Positions 14,928-23,862 of a stretch of 64,000 nucleotides of DNA are shown here, piece by piece. The translations under genes and the position numbers were made by a program. The stretch's first letter is position 1; the number at the start of each line of letters is the position of its first letter. Source of the stretch: Candidatus Accumulibacter iunctus (GTDB lineage: Bacteria; Pseudomonadota; Gammaproteobacteria; Burkholderiales; Rhodocyclaceae); NCBI GenBank assembly GCA_002345025.1, contig DDUX01000059.1, forward strand, positions 20,381-84,380. Direction: 5' to 3'. The notes beneath the pieces are model-generated. The model was given only the letters and a program-made list of their open reading frames with translations. It did not search any database and was not told the DNA's origin.

Positions 14928-16724
14928 ATGAATCTTGCACCGTTCCACCGCCGGCAGCCGATCGCGTTGCCGCTCGCGGTTTTTCTCGTCGCACTGGTGT
15001 CGGCGCTGCTCGCGCGCTCGGCGCTGGCGGCGGAAGCGTCTGGCAGTGATCCCGACTGGCTGATGATGACCGTCGAACTGCTTGGCGGGCTGGCGATCTT
15101 CCTTTTCGGCATGTCGCAGATGGAGCACGCGCTGAAGCTCGTGGCCGGCGAGCGGATGAAGAGCATCCTTGCCAAGCTGACGACCAACCGCTTTGCCGGC
15201 GTCACCACCGGCGCGCTGGTGACGGCGGTGATCCAGTCTTCCTCGGTGACCACGGTCCTGGTTGTCGGCTTCATCTCGGCCGGACTGATGTCGTTGTCGC
15301 AATCGGTCGGTATCATCATCGGTGCCAAGATCGGTACCACGATTACCGGCCAGATCGTCGCCTTCAAGATCACCAAGGCGGCGCTGGGGATGGTCGCCGT
15401 CGGCTTCACCATGCAGTTCATCGCCAAGAACGAGAGGGTCAAGCACTACGGCGAGATGCTGATGGGCCTTGGCATGGTCTTCTTCGGCATGTCCGTGATG
15501 GGTGAAGCGATGCAGCCGCTGCGCAGCTACGAGCCCTTCCTCGCGATGATGAGGACGATGGACAACCCGCTGGTCGCGGTGCTCATCTCTGCGGCTTTCA
15601 CCGCGCTGATCCAGTCTTCGTCGGCTACTACCGGCATCGTCATCGTCATGGCGAGTCAGGGTTTCATCAGCCTCAACGCGGGCATTGCGCTTGCCATGGG
15701 CGCCAACATCGGCACCTGCGCGACGGCGATCCTGGCGGCGATCGGCAAACCGCGCGAGGCGGTGCGCGCGGCCGTCGTCCACGTGTCGCTCGCCTGCGCT
15801 GGCGTCATGATCTGGTTGCCCTTCGTCACCAACATAGCCGGGTGGGTGACGGCGATTTCGCCGGTCTATCCGGATCTCACCGGCGCCGAGCGTCTGGCTG
15901 CCGAGACGCCGCGTCAGATCGCCAACGCGCACACCTTCTTCAACGTCGCCAACGGGATGATCTTCATCTGGTTCACCACCCAAATAGCGCGTTTCGTCGA
16001 ATGGCTGGTGCCCGACAAGCCACTCGAAGAGGAAGCACTCATCGTCCGCACCAAGTTCCTGCAGGAGGAGCTGTTGGGAACGCCGTCTCTGGCGCTCGAC
16101 CAGGTGCGGATGGAGGTGATGCACATGGGCGAGACGGTGAATGTGATGCTGCAGCGGATCATGCCGGCGATCATCCGCGGCGACCGAGCGGCGCTCGAGG
16201 ACATCCGGAAGATGGACGACACGGTCGACATCCTGCATGCCGGGATCATCGACTACCTCGGCCGGATCAGCAGGCAGCCGCTCAGTGCCGAGCAGACGCG
16301 CGAGCTGCTGCAGTTGATGGATGCGGTGAGCAACCTCGAGAACATCGGTGACATCGTCGAAACGAACCTGGTAGTGCTCGGCTACGACCGCATCAAGGAC
16401 CAGATCGAGATCAGCGAGGCGACGCAGGCCGTGCTGAACGGCTTCCAGCAGGCGATCACGCGGGCGGTGACGGCGGCCGTGCAGGCGGTCGCCCAGCGCA
16501 ACCAGCGCGCCGCACAGGTGGTCACCGGGATGAAGGAGGAGATCAACGAGATCGCCGATTCGGCGGCGCTGCACGAGGCGCGTCGCCTGATCGCCGAGGA
16601 GCCCAACCGGATACCCGCGTACGCCATGGAGATCGACATCATCGAGAAGCAGAAGCGAATCTACTACTTCGCCAAGCGGATGGCGCGGACGGTGCTGCCG
16701 GCAGCGATCCTGCAGCGCGAGTGA
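14928..16724 (+). CDS. Na+/phosphate cotransporter (NptA/PNaS family) with C-terminal PhoU-like domain
   Basis: A 598-residue inner-membrane protein. The two inverted QSSS repeats of the PNaS family are clear: 'TAVIQSSSVTTVLVVGF' (about 95-112) and 'TALIQSSSATTGIVIVMA' (about 224-241), with glycine-rich spans such as 'GAKIGTTITG' and 'GANIGTCATA'. After about residue 350 the chain becomes a helical cytoplasmic PhoU-like domain with 'MDAVSNLENIGDIVETNLV'. The family moves phosphate coupled to Na+. AGGAGGAGA precedes the ATG, and a rho-independent terminator follows. In a polyphosphate-accumulating organism this would be a low-affinity Pi system tied to the Na+ gradient; that link is inference. 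Confidence 0.92.
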   Translation: MNLAPFHRRQPIALPLAVFLVALVSALLARSALAAEASGSDPDWLMMTVELLGGLAIFLFGMSQMEHALKLVAGERMKSILAKLTTNRFAGVTTGALVTAVIQSSSVTTVLVVGFISAGLMSLSQSVGIIIGAKIGTTITGQIVAFKITKAALGMVAVGFTMQFIAKNERVKHYGEMLMGLGMVFFGMSVMGEAMQPLRSYEPFLAMMRTMDNPLVAVLISAAFTALIQSSSATTGIVIVMASQGFISLNAGIALAMGANIGTCATAILAAIGKPREAVRAAVVHVSLACAGVMIWLPFVTNIAGWVTAISPVYPDLTGAERLAAETPRQIANAHTFFNVANGMIFIWFTTQIARFVEWLVPDKPLEEEALIVRTKFLQEELLGTPSLALDQVRMEVMHMGETVNVMLQRIMPAIIRGDRAALEDIRKMDDTVDILHAGIIDYLGRISRQPLSAEQTRELLQLMDAVSNLENIGDIVETNLVVLGYDRIKDQIEISEATQAVLNGFQQAITRAVTAAVQAVAQRNQRAAQVVTGMKEEINEIADSAALHEARRLIAEEPNRIPAYAMEIDIIEKQKRIYYFAKRMARTVLPAAILQRE

Positions 16725-16760
16725 GCGCCTGCCGGTCGGCAGGCCGGTGGGTCATTGCGG

Positions 16761-16788
16761 CGGCGGCGTTCCAGCCGCCGTTTTTTTT
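16761..16788 (+). terminator. rho-independent terminator after the Na/Pi cotransporter gene
   Basis: Perfect 7-bp GC stem CGGCGGC (16761-16767) / GCCGCCG (16774-16780) with a 6-base loop, followed by eight T residues (16781-16788). It lies 36 bp after the stop of the cotransporter gene and would end the usp-nptA transcript. Confidence 0.9.
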
Positions 16789-16942
16789 GTTGCGGCCCGC
16801 CTGCATGGCGGTCGTGATGGGGGGCAGCCCGGATACCCGCCGGCACGATGGCGATCGACAGCATCGTGAAGCGGAAGTGAATCTGCGGCTTTGCCAGGCG
16901 AACGGCGCGGCCGCGGTGCTGCCGACGTGCTGCCACTGCGCC

Positions 16943-18241
16943 CTACTGCGGCGGCGTCTGGCCGCTGTTTTCGTTGCTCTCCGGCGCCGTGGTGGCAGCG
17001 GTCGGGGGGGGGCGCCGGATGCGCACCTCGTGGATGCGGCGACGTGAAGCGCGCTCGATCCGCACCTCCAGCCCCTCGATCAGGAAGGTCTCGCCGGGAG
17101 CCGGGATCCGTTCGAGACTGCGGATGATCCAGAGATTGACCGAATCGTACGGTTTGCCGGCGAAGTCCTCGCCGAAATGCGCCTCGATGATGCGCAGCTC
17201 GGTGGTGCCGTCCACCAGTAGTTCGCTGCCGGCGGGCTGCGCCAGCACGCCCTGCTCATCGGCGGGAGCCTCGTCGTCGTCGTAGATCTCGCCGACGAGT
17301 TCCTCGAGGATGTCCTCGAGCGTGAAGATGCCGAGGAGGCCGCCGAACTCGTTGACGACGACGATCAATTGGTCCTTGTTCGCGCGCAGGACGTTGAGCA
17401 GCCCGTCGACCGGCTGATTGGGCGGTACGAAGATCGGGTCGCTGCCGACCTCGTTCAGGCTCTTGTGCAGATTGCCCAGCGCGAGTTCGCGGAGGATTTC
17501 GGGGAGGGTGACGACACGCGAGATCTCCTCCGGGTTGCTCGCGTAGAGCGGGATGCGGTAGTGCGACTGGGCAGTGATCGCTTCCAGGGCTTCGCCGAGC
17601 GTCCGGGTGCCGTCGAGCGAGAAAATCTCGTGCCGGTGAACCATGATGTCGCTGGCACGAAGTGTGCTGAAGTCGAAGATGCGACGAATCATCTGGTGTT
17701 CGCCGGCTTCGATCGATCCCTCGTGCGTCCCATGCTCGGCCATCGCGATCAGTTCGCTTTCGGTCACCGTCGGATCCTTCGGCGGGCTGGTCTTGCTGTG
17801 CATCCAGCGGATGAGGCCTTCGAGTGCCCAGACCAGCGGCAGCAACAGCTTGCCGAGAAGTTCCAGCGGGCCCGCCGCGAGCAGGGAGACGGCGATCGCG
17901 TAGCGCGAGCCGAAGGTCTTCGGCGTGATTTCGCCAAATATCAGCAGCAGCAGGGTGATCGCGCCGACCGCCAGGCCCGGGCCGAGATGCCCGAAGTGCT
18001 CGGTGGCAACGACGGTCGCCAGGGTCGCGGCACCTGTATTGACCAGATTGTTGCCGATCAGGATGATCACCAGCGTGCGGTTGAGATTGCCCTTCATCCG
18101 GTGCAGCGCCTTCGAACCGAAACGCCGTTCCGCCAGCAGCGCCTCGACACGCGCCCGGGAGATCGATGTGATCGCCGTCTCGGAGCCGGAGAAGAAGGCC
18201 GAGAAGGTCAGTATGATGATGATTTGCAGGGCCTCGAGCAT
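16943..18241 (-). CDS. CNNM/CorC-family transporter, type C (fifth paralogue)
   Basis: A 432-residue CNNM/CorC protein: DUF21 domain with 'SAFFSGSETAITSISRARVE' close to the N terminus and 'FGEITPKTFGSRYA'; CBS pair including 'DIMVHRHEIFSLDG' and 'NEFGGLLGIFTLEDILEELVG'; CorC_HlyC domain; and a Pro/Thr-rich tail. It belongs to a third subgroup, distinct from the A and B pairs on either side. The frame is open 117 codons upstream, but the DUF21 domain begins at the ATG at 18241 ('MLEALQIIIILTFSAFF'), so I use that start. It sits alone between usp-nptA and the second A-B pair. Predicted Mg2+ or other divalent-cation/Na+ exchange. Confidence 0.88.
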   Translation of the reverse strand: MLEALQIIIILTFSAFFSGSETAITSISRARVEALLAERRFGSKALHRMKGNLNRTLVIILIGNNLVNTGAATLATVVATEHFGHLGPGLAVGAITLLLLIFGEITPKTFGSRYAIAVSLLAAGPLELLGKLLLPLVWALEGLIRWMHSKTSPPKDPTVTESELIAMAEHGTHEGSIEAGEHQMIRRIFDFSTLRASDIMVHRHEIFSLDGTRTLGEALEAITAQSHYRIPLYASNPEEISRVVTLPEILRELALGNLHKSLNEVGSDPIFVPPNQPVDGLLNVLRANKDQLIVVVNEFGGLLGIFTLEDILEELVGEIYDDDEAPADEQGVLAQPAGSELLVDGTTELRIIEAHFGEDFAGKPYDSVNLWIIRSLERIPAPGETFLIEGLEVRIERASRRRIHEVRIRRPPPTAATTAPESNENSGQTPPQ

Positions 18242-18874
18242 TTCGTGGCGGCTGCCACGAGCCAGGGTCGTGGCAGTAATTGGTGAACGAAGCTCTTTTT
18301 TACACGAGAAGCTGCTGCCGGGCAAGATGCTGCGAGGATTGCCGCAGGGCATGACGAATCGTCGGCCGCCGACGACCGGATGTTCGTCATCAGAGTTGCC
18401 GTTTGCCAGTCTCCGCGGATCGTGCGGGTAGTGGCGCTGCGCTCGCCGGGCGGGTCGGTCGAGGCCTCTTCGGGCTGCGCGGCAGCGCTGTGGTGGCCCG
18501 CGGCGACTGCCGTGCCCAGTCGCGCGGCATTTGACCGTGGCATCAAGGTGCAGCATAATCCGGGCGTATGCCGTTCCGGGGAGAAACGACATCCTGTCTT
18601 TGCTCTGCCGTCAGAAAACCCACTCGTTTCATTCGTCGGGTCGTTCCCCTGCTGGTGGACGGTCGTGCCATGGTCCGGAAGGTCGGTCGTGGCATGGATG
18701 TGCCGTGGCCGGCTTCGCCGTCGTGCGTGCCGTGGCGATGTCGCCGCTTGCCACCGGCTGCGCTGGCAGGCGTTACCGGCGGCTTCCCGGTGCTGCCGCC
18801 TGCCTGTCGCCACAGCAGGTCTGCAAGTCTTCCCGCCGCCGCGCGGCGGACGATTCTCACTGGAGGGGTGAACC
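18242..18874. promoter_or_regulatory. divergent intergenic region between CNNM genes
   Basis: A 633-bp stretch between two divergently transcribed CNNM/CorC genes. It must hold their promoters. Open frames here have no recognisable family and look like GC-driven chance frames. The only AT-rich feature is a short 'CTCTTTTTTACACG' near 18292. I see no repeat, RNA gene or riboswitch I can support. Confidence 0.35.
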
Positions 18875-20275
18875 ATGGATCCTGCACTATGGATCGAACT
18901 GATCGTCTTTGTCGTCCTGCTCGGTTTCTCGGGCTTCTTCTCGAGCACCGAGACCTCGCTGTTCTCGCTCAGCCAGTTCCAGCTTGACCAGATGCGCGCG
19001 GCGAAGAATCCGCGCATCGAACTCATCGAGCGCCTGCGCAGCGAGCCGCGGCGGCTGATCGTCACCATCCTGATCGGCAACGAATTCGTCAATGTCTCGG
19101 CGTCGGTGATCTCGGCGGCGATGATCATCCACCTCTTCGGCGCCGACAACGAGATGATCAATCTGCTGGTGATGGTGCCGATCCTGCTGCTGTTCGGCGA
19201 GATCACGCCGAAGGTGCTGGCGATTCGCAACAACGTCGCCTTTGCCAACGCCGAGTGCCGCCCGATTGCGCTGTTTGCGCGCCTGATCTCGCCGCTGCGC
19301 GAGGTCATCCGGCATGTCGCCGAGTTCTTCATCACGCTGATCGTCGGCAAGCAGCGTTCCGAGGGCAATCTGGTCACCGAGGACATGATCCGTACGCTGG
19401 TGCATGACGCCGTCGGCGAGGGCGCACTCGACAGCCAGGAAGCGCGTTACATCGAGCGGATCTTCGACTTCGGCAACAAGTCGCTGAGCGACATCATGCG
19501 GCCGCGCTCGGACATCCAGTTCCTCTCCGCCGACCTGCCGGTGAGCGAACTGCTGGCGCAGATCCGGGCGACACGGCAGTCGCGCTATCCGGTCTTCAAG
19601 GGGCATCGAGACACCATCCTCGGCATTCTCTACACGCGCGACCTGCTCGGGGTCGATCTCGCCAGGCTCGAGCGCGATCCGCAGGGGATCCGCAAGCTGC
19701 TGCGGCAGCCGAACTTCTTCCCGCAATCGAAACCGGCCGTCGAGCTGTTCCACACCTTCCGCCAGCGCAAGCTGTCGTTCGCGCTGATCGTCGACGAGTA
19801 CGGCGGCGTCACCGGCCTGGTGACGATGGAGGATCTGCTCGAATGCGTCTTCGGCGAGATCGCCAGTCCGTCCGACAGCGACGTCGTGCCGCGGCACCTG
19901 ATGAGCGACCTGGCAGACGGCCGCCGCCTGATCGACACCAGCATGCCGCTTGACGACTTCAGCCAGGAATTCGGCGTCACGATCGGCAGCGAGGAAGTCG
20001 AGACCCTCTCAGGTGCGCTGCTGCAGGCTTTTGGCGAGCTGCCGGCGAGCGGCGCGACGATCGAACTCTGCGGTCTCCGGTTCACCGTCGAAGACCTGGA
20101 ACATAACAGGATCACGCGCGTTCTCGTCGAACGTCTGCCGAAAACGGCGGCGCCAACGGAGGAGGACGCCGGCGGCCCGGCTTCCGGCAGCGAATCGTCG
20201 CCGGCGCAAGCCGCGGTCGATGCGGCCGCGCCGCCGGACCAGACGAAATCCGACAACAAGCGGGAGGGGGCATAG
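18875..20275 (+). CDS. CNNM/CorC-family transporter, type A copy 2
   Basis: A 466-residue CNNM/CorC protein most similar to the type-A gene at 12375: 'GFFSSTETSLFSLSQFQLDQ' in DUF21, 'EPRRLIVTILIGNEFVNV' (matching 'EPRRLIVSLLCGNELVNI'), 'FGEITPKVLAIRN', then the CBS pair ('DIMRPRSDIQFLSAD', 'DEYGGVTGLVTMEDLLECVFG') and CorC_HlyC domain. The usual SGSETA motif is changed to SSTETS, which may alter cation binding. GGAGGGG precedes the ATG. Its stop abuts the start of the type-B gene, so the two are cotranslated. Mirror image of the A-B pair at 11.1-13.9 kb. Confidence 0.9.
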   Translation: MDPALWIELIVFVVLLGFSGFFSSTETSLFSLSQFQLDQMRAAKNPRIELIERLRSEPRRLIVTILIGNEFVNVSASVISAAMIIHLFGADNEMINLLVMVPILLLFGEITPKVLAIRNNVAFANAECRPIALFARLISPLREVIRHVAEFFITLIVGKQRSEGNLVTEDMIRTLVHDAVGEGALDSQEARYIERIFDFGNKSLSDIMRPRSDIQFLSADLPVSELLAQIRATRQSRYPVFKGHRDTILGILYTRDLLGVDLARLERDPQGIRKLLRQPNFFPQSKPAVELFHTFRQRKLSFALIVDEYGGVTGLVTMEDLLECVFGEIASPSDSDVVPRHLMSDLADGRRLIDTSMPLDDFSQEFGVTIGSEEVETLSGALLQAFGELPASGATIELCGLRFTVEDLEHNRITRVLVERLPKTAAPTEEDAGGPASGSESSPAQAAVDAAAPPDQTKSDNKREGA

Positions 20276-21523
20276 ATGCCGGACATTCTGATTACGGCCC
20301 TGCTGATGGTCGTCTGCCTGCTTGCCGAGGCCTTCTTTTCCGGCTCGGAACTCGGGATCGTCAGTGCCGACCGAATGAAGCTGCGCCACGACGCAGCCAA
20401 GGGATCGCGCGGTGCACGCCTGGCACTCGAGATGCTCGAGAAGCGTCCGGAGTGGCTGCTGTCGACGACGCTCGTCGGTACCAACATCGCCGTCGTCGCC
20501 AACTCGACGATCGCCACGGCGCTGATGATCCAGCTCTTCGGCGAAGCGGGTAGCTGGCTGGCGGTGATCCTCGTCGCGCCGCTGATCTGGGTGTTTGGCG
20601 AGATCGTGCCAAAGAGCGTCTTCCAGCAGCGCGCCGATGCGATCACGCCCTACGTCATCTACGTCCTGCGCTTCTTCTCGATCATCTTCGCGCCAATCCT
20701 GATCGTTTTCGTCACCCTGTCGAAGTTCCTCTCGCGCCTCGCCGGCGCGGGCGCGGAGCACAACCCGTTCACGCTGCGCGAGCAGATCCAGAGCATGGTG
20801 CAGATGCCGCCGCAGGAGGGCGGCGACATCCAGCAGATCGAGAAGACGATGATCCGCCGCATGTTCAACTTCTCGGAGACGACGGTCTACAAGGTGATGG
20901 TGCCGCTGATCGACGTCAACGCCGTCGACAGGCGCTGCACGGTCGGTGAGGCGGTGCGCCTGGCGGTGCAGTGCTCGCATGTCCGCCTGCCGGTCTACGA
21001 CGGGCGGATCGACCGCGTCATCGGCGTGCTCAACACGATGGACCTGCTCGGAGTGGACCCGGCGACGCCGATCGAGGGATTCATCGGCCCGACGCGCTAT
21101 GTGCCGACGAGCAAGAGCGCCGAGTCGATGCTCGTCGAGCTGCGCAAGGATGGCGACGCGATGGCGGTGGTGATGGACGAATTCGGCGGCGCCGAGGGCA
21201 TCGTCACGATCGAGGACATCATCGAGGAAGTGGTCGAGGACATCGAGGACGAGTACGACCGCCAGGAGAAGCCGGCCGAATGGTTCCGCAAGCTCGGCCA
21301 TCACGACTACCTCGTCAGCGCCCGCGCCAACCCGATGCTGCTCGCCGAGAAACTCGGCCTCAAATTGCCGGGCGAGGGCAGCTACGACACGCTGTCCGGC
21401 TTCCTGCTCGAATTCGCGCGCGAGATTCCCAAGCCAGGAACGACGATCGAGGTCGAAGGCATCAAGTTCACCATTCAGCGCGCGACACCGCAGGTCATCC
21501 AGGAGGTTCAGATTCGCTGGTAG
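20276..21523 (+). CDS. CNNM/CorC-family transporter, type B copy 2
   Basis: A 415-residue CNNM/CorC protein closely related to 11103..12359: 'EAFFSGSELGIVSADRMKLRH', 'STTLVGTNIAVVANSTI' (compare 'GTTLVGTNIATVTITTL') and 'FGEIVPKSVFQQRAD'; CBS pair with 'DEFGGAEGIVTIEDIIEEVVE'; CorC_HlyC domain. The ATG follows directly on the TAG of the type-A gene, with GGGAGGGGG inside the end of that gene as ribosome-binding site. The constant A-then-B pairing suggests the two form a hetero-oligomer, which is inference. Likely divalent-cation export driven by Na+. Confidence 0.9.
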   Translation: MPDILITALLMVVCLLAEAFFSGSELGIVSADRMKLRHDAAKGSRGARLALEMLEKRPEWLLSTTLVGTNIAVVANSTIATALMIQLFGEAGSWLAVILVAPLIWVFGEIVPKSVFQQRADAITPYVIYVLRFFSIIFAPILIVFVTLSKFLSRLAGAGAEHNPFTLREQIQSMVQMPPQEGGDIQQIEKTMIRRMFNFSETTVYKVMVPLIDVNAVDRRCTVGEAVRLAVQCSHVRLPVYDGRIDRVIGVLNTMDLLGVDPATPIEGFIGPTRYVPTSKSAESMLVELRKDGDAMAVVMDEFGGAEGIVTIEDIIEEVVEDIEDEYDRQEKPAEWFRKLGHHDYLVSARANPMLLAEKLGLKLPGEGSYDTLSGFLLEFAREIPKPGTTIEVEGIKFTIQRATPQVIQEVQIRW

Positions 21524-21554
21524 ACGGTGCCGGCGTCGGCGGCTACCAGGTGCG

Positions 21555-21968
21555 TCAAGGAACTTGCACTGCGGGCACGATACCAAGCTTTATCGCCCGC
21601 CGCGCGAACTTGCGATCATCAAACGTGTAGAAGCGCTCGCATTGCCCGGCGCGGCTCACATGCAGTGCATCGGCGAAATCCAGCCCCGCACGGTGCAGGC
21701 GGGCGGCTTCCAGGATGGCTGACCAATCTTCCACCGTCACATTGGGCAGCCCGACCAGATGCTCAATTGCCCGGGCACTGTCCTCGGCCTCAAAACCATA
21801 GAAACCGCGCAAGACCCAGGCGAACTCCAGAACTACGGTCACCGTGACGAGAACCCCGGCGCCTTCCCGCATCAAGCTCTCGGCAATCGGTCGTTGTCGG
21901 GCAGCTTCGGGGTCGGCGGGATCATCGACGTAGTAGCGAGCAAGGATGTTGGTATCCACCGCAATCAT
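21555..21968 (-). CDS. vapC: PIN-domain toxin (VapC-like)
   Basis: A 137-residue PIN-domain ribonuclease. Acidic active-site residues are in place: Asp 5 in 'MIAVDTNILARYY', Glu in 'VVLEFAWVL' (about 48), Asp in 'LDFADALHV' (about 99) and a following 'FYTFDDRKF'. VapC toxins cleave tRNA or rRNA. The start overlaps the end of the upstream antitoxin gene by four bases (ATGA). Active-site completeness suggests a functional toxin. Confidence 0.88.
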   Translation of the reverse strand: MIAVDTNILARYYVDDPADPEAARQRPIAESLMREGAGVLVTVTVVLEFAWVLRGFYGFEAEDSARAIEHLVGLPNVTVEDWSAILEAARLHRAGLDFADALHVSRAGQCERFYTFDDRKFARRAIKLGIVPAVQVP

Positions 21969-22225
21969 TGGTGGTCTGCCTCGCTCCCCACGCGCATGAT
22001 TTCAGCTGCATCGAAATCAGGCAGGCGGCGGGGTGGCCCAGCATACTTCAGCATGCCAAGACCCGCTTCATGGGTGGAACTCCGTGGGGGATGTTTCAAC
22101 TCGATCTCAATCCTGCCATTGACTGCCGACACCTCAACCTGGCTACCCGGCTGGATACCCAGTTGCCGGCGTAGCGTTGCGGGAATCACCACTTGACCTT
22201 TGCTGGAAACCGTGACACACGACAT
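21965..22225 (-). CDS. vapB: AbrB/MazE-type antitoxin (VapB-like)
   Basis: An 86-residue antitoxin. The N-terminal swapped-hairpin DNA-binding domain is unmistakable: 'VTVSSKGQVVIPATLRRQLG', then 'GSQVEVSAVNGRIEIEL'. The C-terminal half, which should wrap the toxin, is short and ends in an acidic 'DFDAAEIMRVGSEAD'. Such antitoxins bind their own promoter with the toxin as corepressor. The frame runs open far upstream through the trkH gene, but homology begins at the ATG at 22225. Forms an operon with the PIN gene. Confidence 0.87.
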   Translation of the reverse strand: MSCVTVSSKGQVVIPATLRRQLGIQPGSQVEVSAVNGRIEIELKHPPRSSTHEAGLGMLKYAGPPRRLPDFDAAEIMRVGSEADHQ

Positions 22226-22401
22226 GGTTTGCCTCGTTGAACACTGTTGAACTTTGACTCTACCATCACACCGCCGCGAGCGGAACAGGGCTTCGCCACG
22301 ATCGAAGAGGGCCTGCGCCGACCCTGCACCATCGTCACCGGAGTGCCCGAGACGATGCATCCCTTCTGCGTGCATCTGGCGATGCCAGCCCGCGTGCAGC
22401 G

Positions 22402-23862
22402 CTACCGCCGCCAGAAAGCGGGCATCAGCAGGACCAGCAGCGTGAAGATCTCGAGGCGGCCGAGCAGCATCGCCCAGGTGCAGATCCACGTCTGGAAGTC
22501 GGTCAGCACGGCGTAGGTGGTCGCAGGGCCGACGAGGTTGAGGCCGGGGCCGGTGTTGTTGATGCAGGCAACGACGGCCGAGAAGGCGGTGATCACGTCG
22601 AGGCGTGTGGCGACCATCAGCAGCGTCAGCGAGACGATCGACACGACGTAAATGAAGAGGAAGCCGAGGATCGCGTGCAGCACATGGTCGGGAACAATGC
22701 TGGTCCCGAAGCGCACGCTCTGCAGGCCGCGCGGGTGCATCGCGCGCATCAGTTCGCGGAACACCTGCTTGTAGAGGATCACCGCGCGGATCATCTTGAT
22801 GCCGCCGCCGGCCGATCCCGAGCAGGCGAGGAAGCTGCCGAGGAAGAGGATCCACAACTGCGCGAACAGCGGCCACTGGACATAATCGGTGGTGGCAAAG
22901 CCGAGCGAGGTGGCGATCGATACCGAGTGGAAGGCGACGTAGCGAAACGTCGTCAGAAAATCGTCGTAGATGCCATCCGGCAACAGATAGACGGTCAGCG
23001 CCAGGCTGCTCAGAGCGAGAAAACCGAGGAAATAGTGGGCTTCGACGTCGAAGCGATAGGGGCGCAGCGAACGCTTCGCCAAGGCGAGGAAGTGGGTACT
23101 GTAGTTGATTCCCGCGAGCAGCGCGAAGACGATGACGACGAGTTCGATCTCGAGGCTGTCGAAATGGCCGAGGCTGGCATCCTTGCTCGAGAAGCCGCCG
23201 AGGCCCATGATCGAGAAGGCGTGCATCAGCGCGTCCCAGGGGGCCATCCCGGCGTAATGCAGGCTGGCGCCGCAGGCGACGGTGAGGATGACGTAGACGA
23301 CCCAGAGGCCCTTGGCGGTTTCGGTCAGCCGCGGCGTGATCTTCGAATCCTTCATCGGGCCGGGCGTTTCCGCCTTCAGCATGCTGCGGCCGCCGAAGCC
23401 GAGCAGCGGCAGGATCGCCACGGCGAGGACGACGACCCCGAGACCACCGATCCAGTGCATGAAGGTGCGCCAGAAGTTGATCGACAGCGGCAGGTGGTCG
23501 AGCCCCGAAAGCACCGTCGCCCCGGTCGCCGTCAGTCCCGAAACGGCCTCGAAATAGGCGTCGGTCCACGACAGCCCGTCGATGTGCAGGTACAGCGGCA
23601 GCGCGCCGAAGGCCGGCAGCAGCGACCAGATCAGCCCCACCAGCAGGAAGCTCTCGCGCACGCGCATGTCGCGCTTCTGGTGGCGCACGGAGAACGTCAG
23701 TGTGGCGCCGACGGCAACGGTGATCAGGACGGCCTCGTCGTAGGCGCCGTGTGCGCCGTCGGCGGTCAGCCAGGAGAGGCTCAGCGGCAGCAGCATCAGC
23801 CCGCCGAAGCCGACGATCAGGATGCCGAGGACGTAGAGTACCGGTGCGAAGCGGTCAATCAT
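22402..23862 (-). CDS. trkH: Trk-type potassium uptake protein TrkH
   Basis: A 486-residue K+ channel-like uptake subunit with four M1-P-M2 repeats. Filter regions with their glycines are visible: 'VSGLTATGATVL' (about 109-120), 'IMGLGGFSSKDAS' (about 218-230), 'SIATSLGFATTD' (about 313-324) and 'ACINNTGPGLN' (about 430-440). Also 'GGLGVVVLAVAILPLLG'. TrkH needs the NAD-binding TrkA subunit, and none is adjacent; the TrkA-like domains in the two antiporters downstream are fused and not interchangeable. Transcribed away from a 750-bp gap. K+ uptake is the main osmotic and pH-compensating response. Confidence 0.93.
   Translation of the reverse strand: MIDRFAPVLYVLGILIVGFGGLMLLPLSLSWLTADGAHGAYDEAVLITVAVGATLTFSVRHQKRDMRVRESFLLVGLIWSLLPAFGALPLYLHIDGLSWTDAYFEAVSGLTATGATVLSGLDHLPLSINFWRTFMHWIGGLGVVVLAVAILPLLGFGGRSMLKAETPGPMKDSKITPRLTETAKGLWVVYVILTVACGASLHYAGMAPWDALMHAFSIMGLGGFSSKDASLGHFDSLEIELVVIVFALLAGINYSTHFLALAKRSLRPYRFDVEAHYFLGFLALSSLALTVYLLPDGIYDDFLTTFRYVAFHSVSIATSLGFATTDYVQWPLFAQLWILFLGSFLACSGSAGGGIKMIRAVILYKQVFRELMRAMHPRGLQSVRFGTSIVPDHVLHAILGFLFIYVVSIVSLTLLMVATRLDVITAFSAVVACINNTGPGLNLVGPATTYAVLTDFQTWICTWAMLLGRLEIFTLLVLLMPAFWRR

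Noticed and set aside
14904..16574. Long minus-strand frame opposite the Na/Pi cotransporter gene
   Set aside because: Asp/Arg/His-rich shadow of a well-supported gene; no homology.
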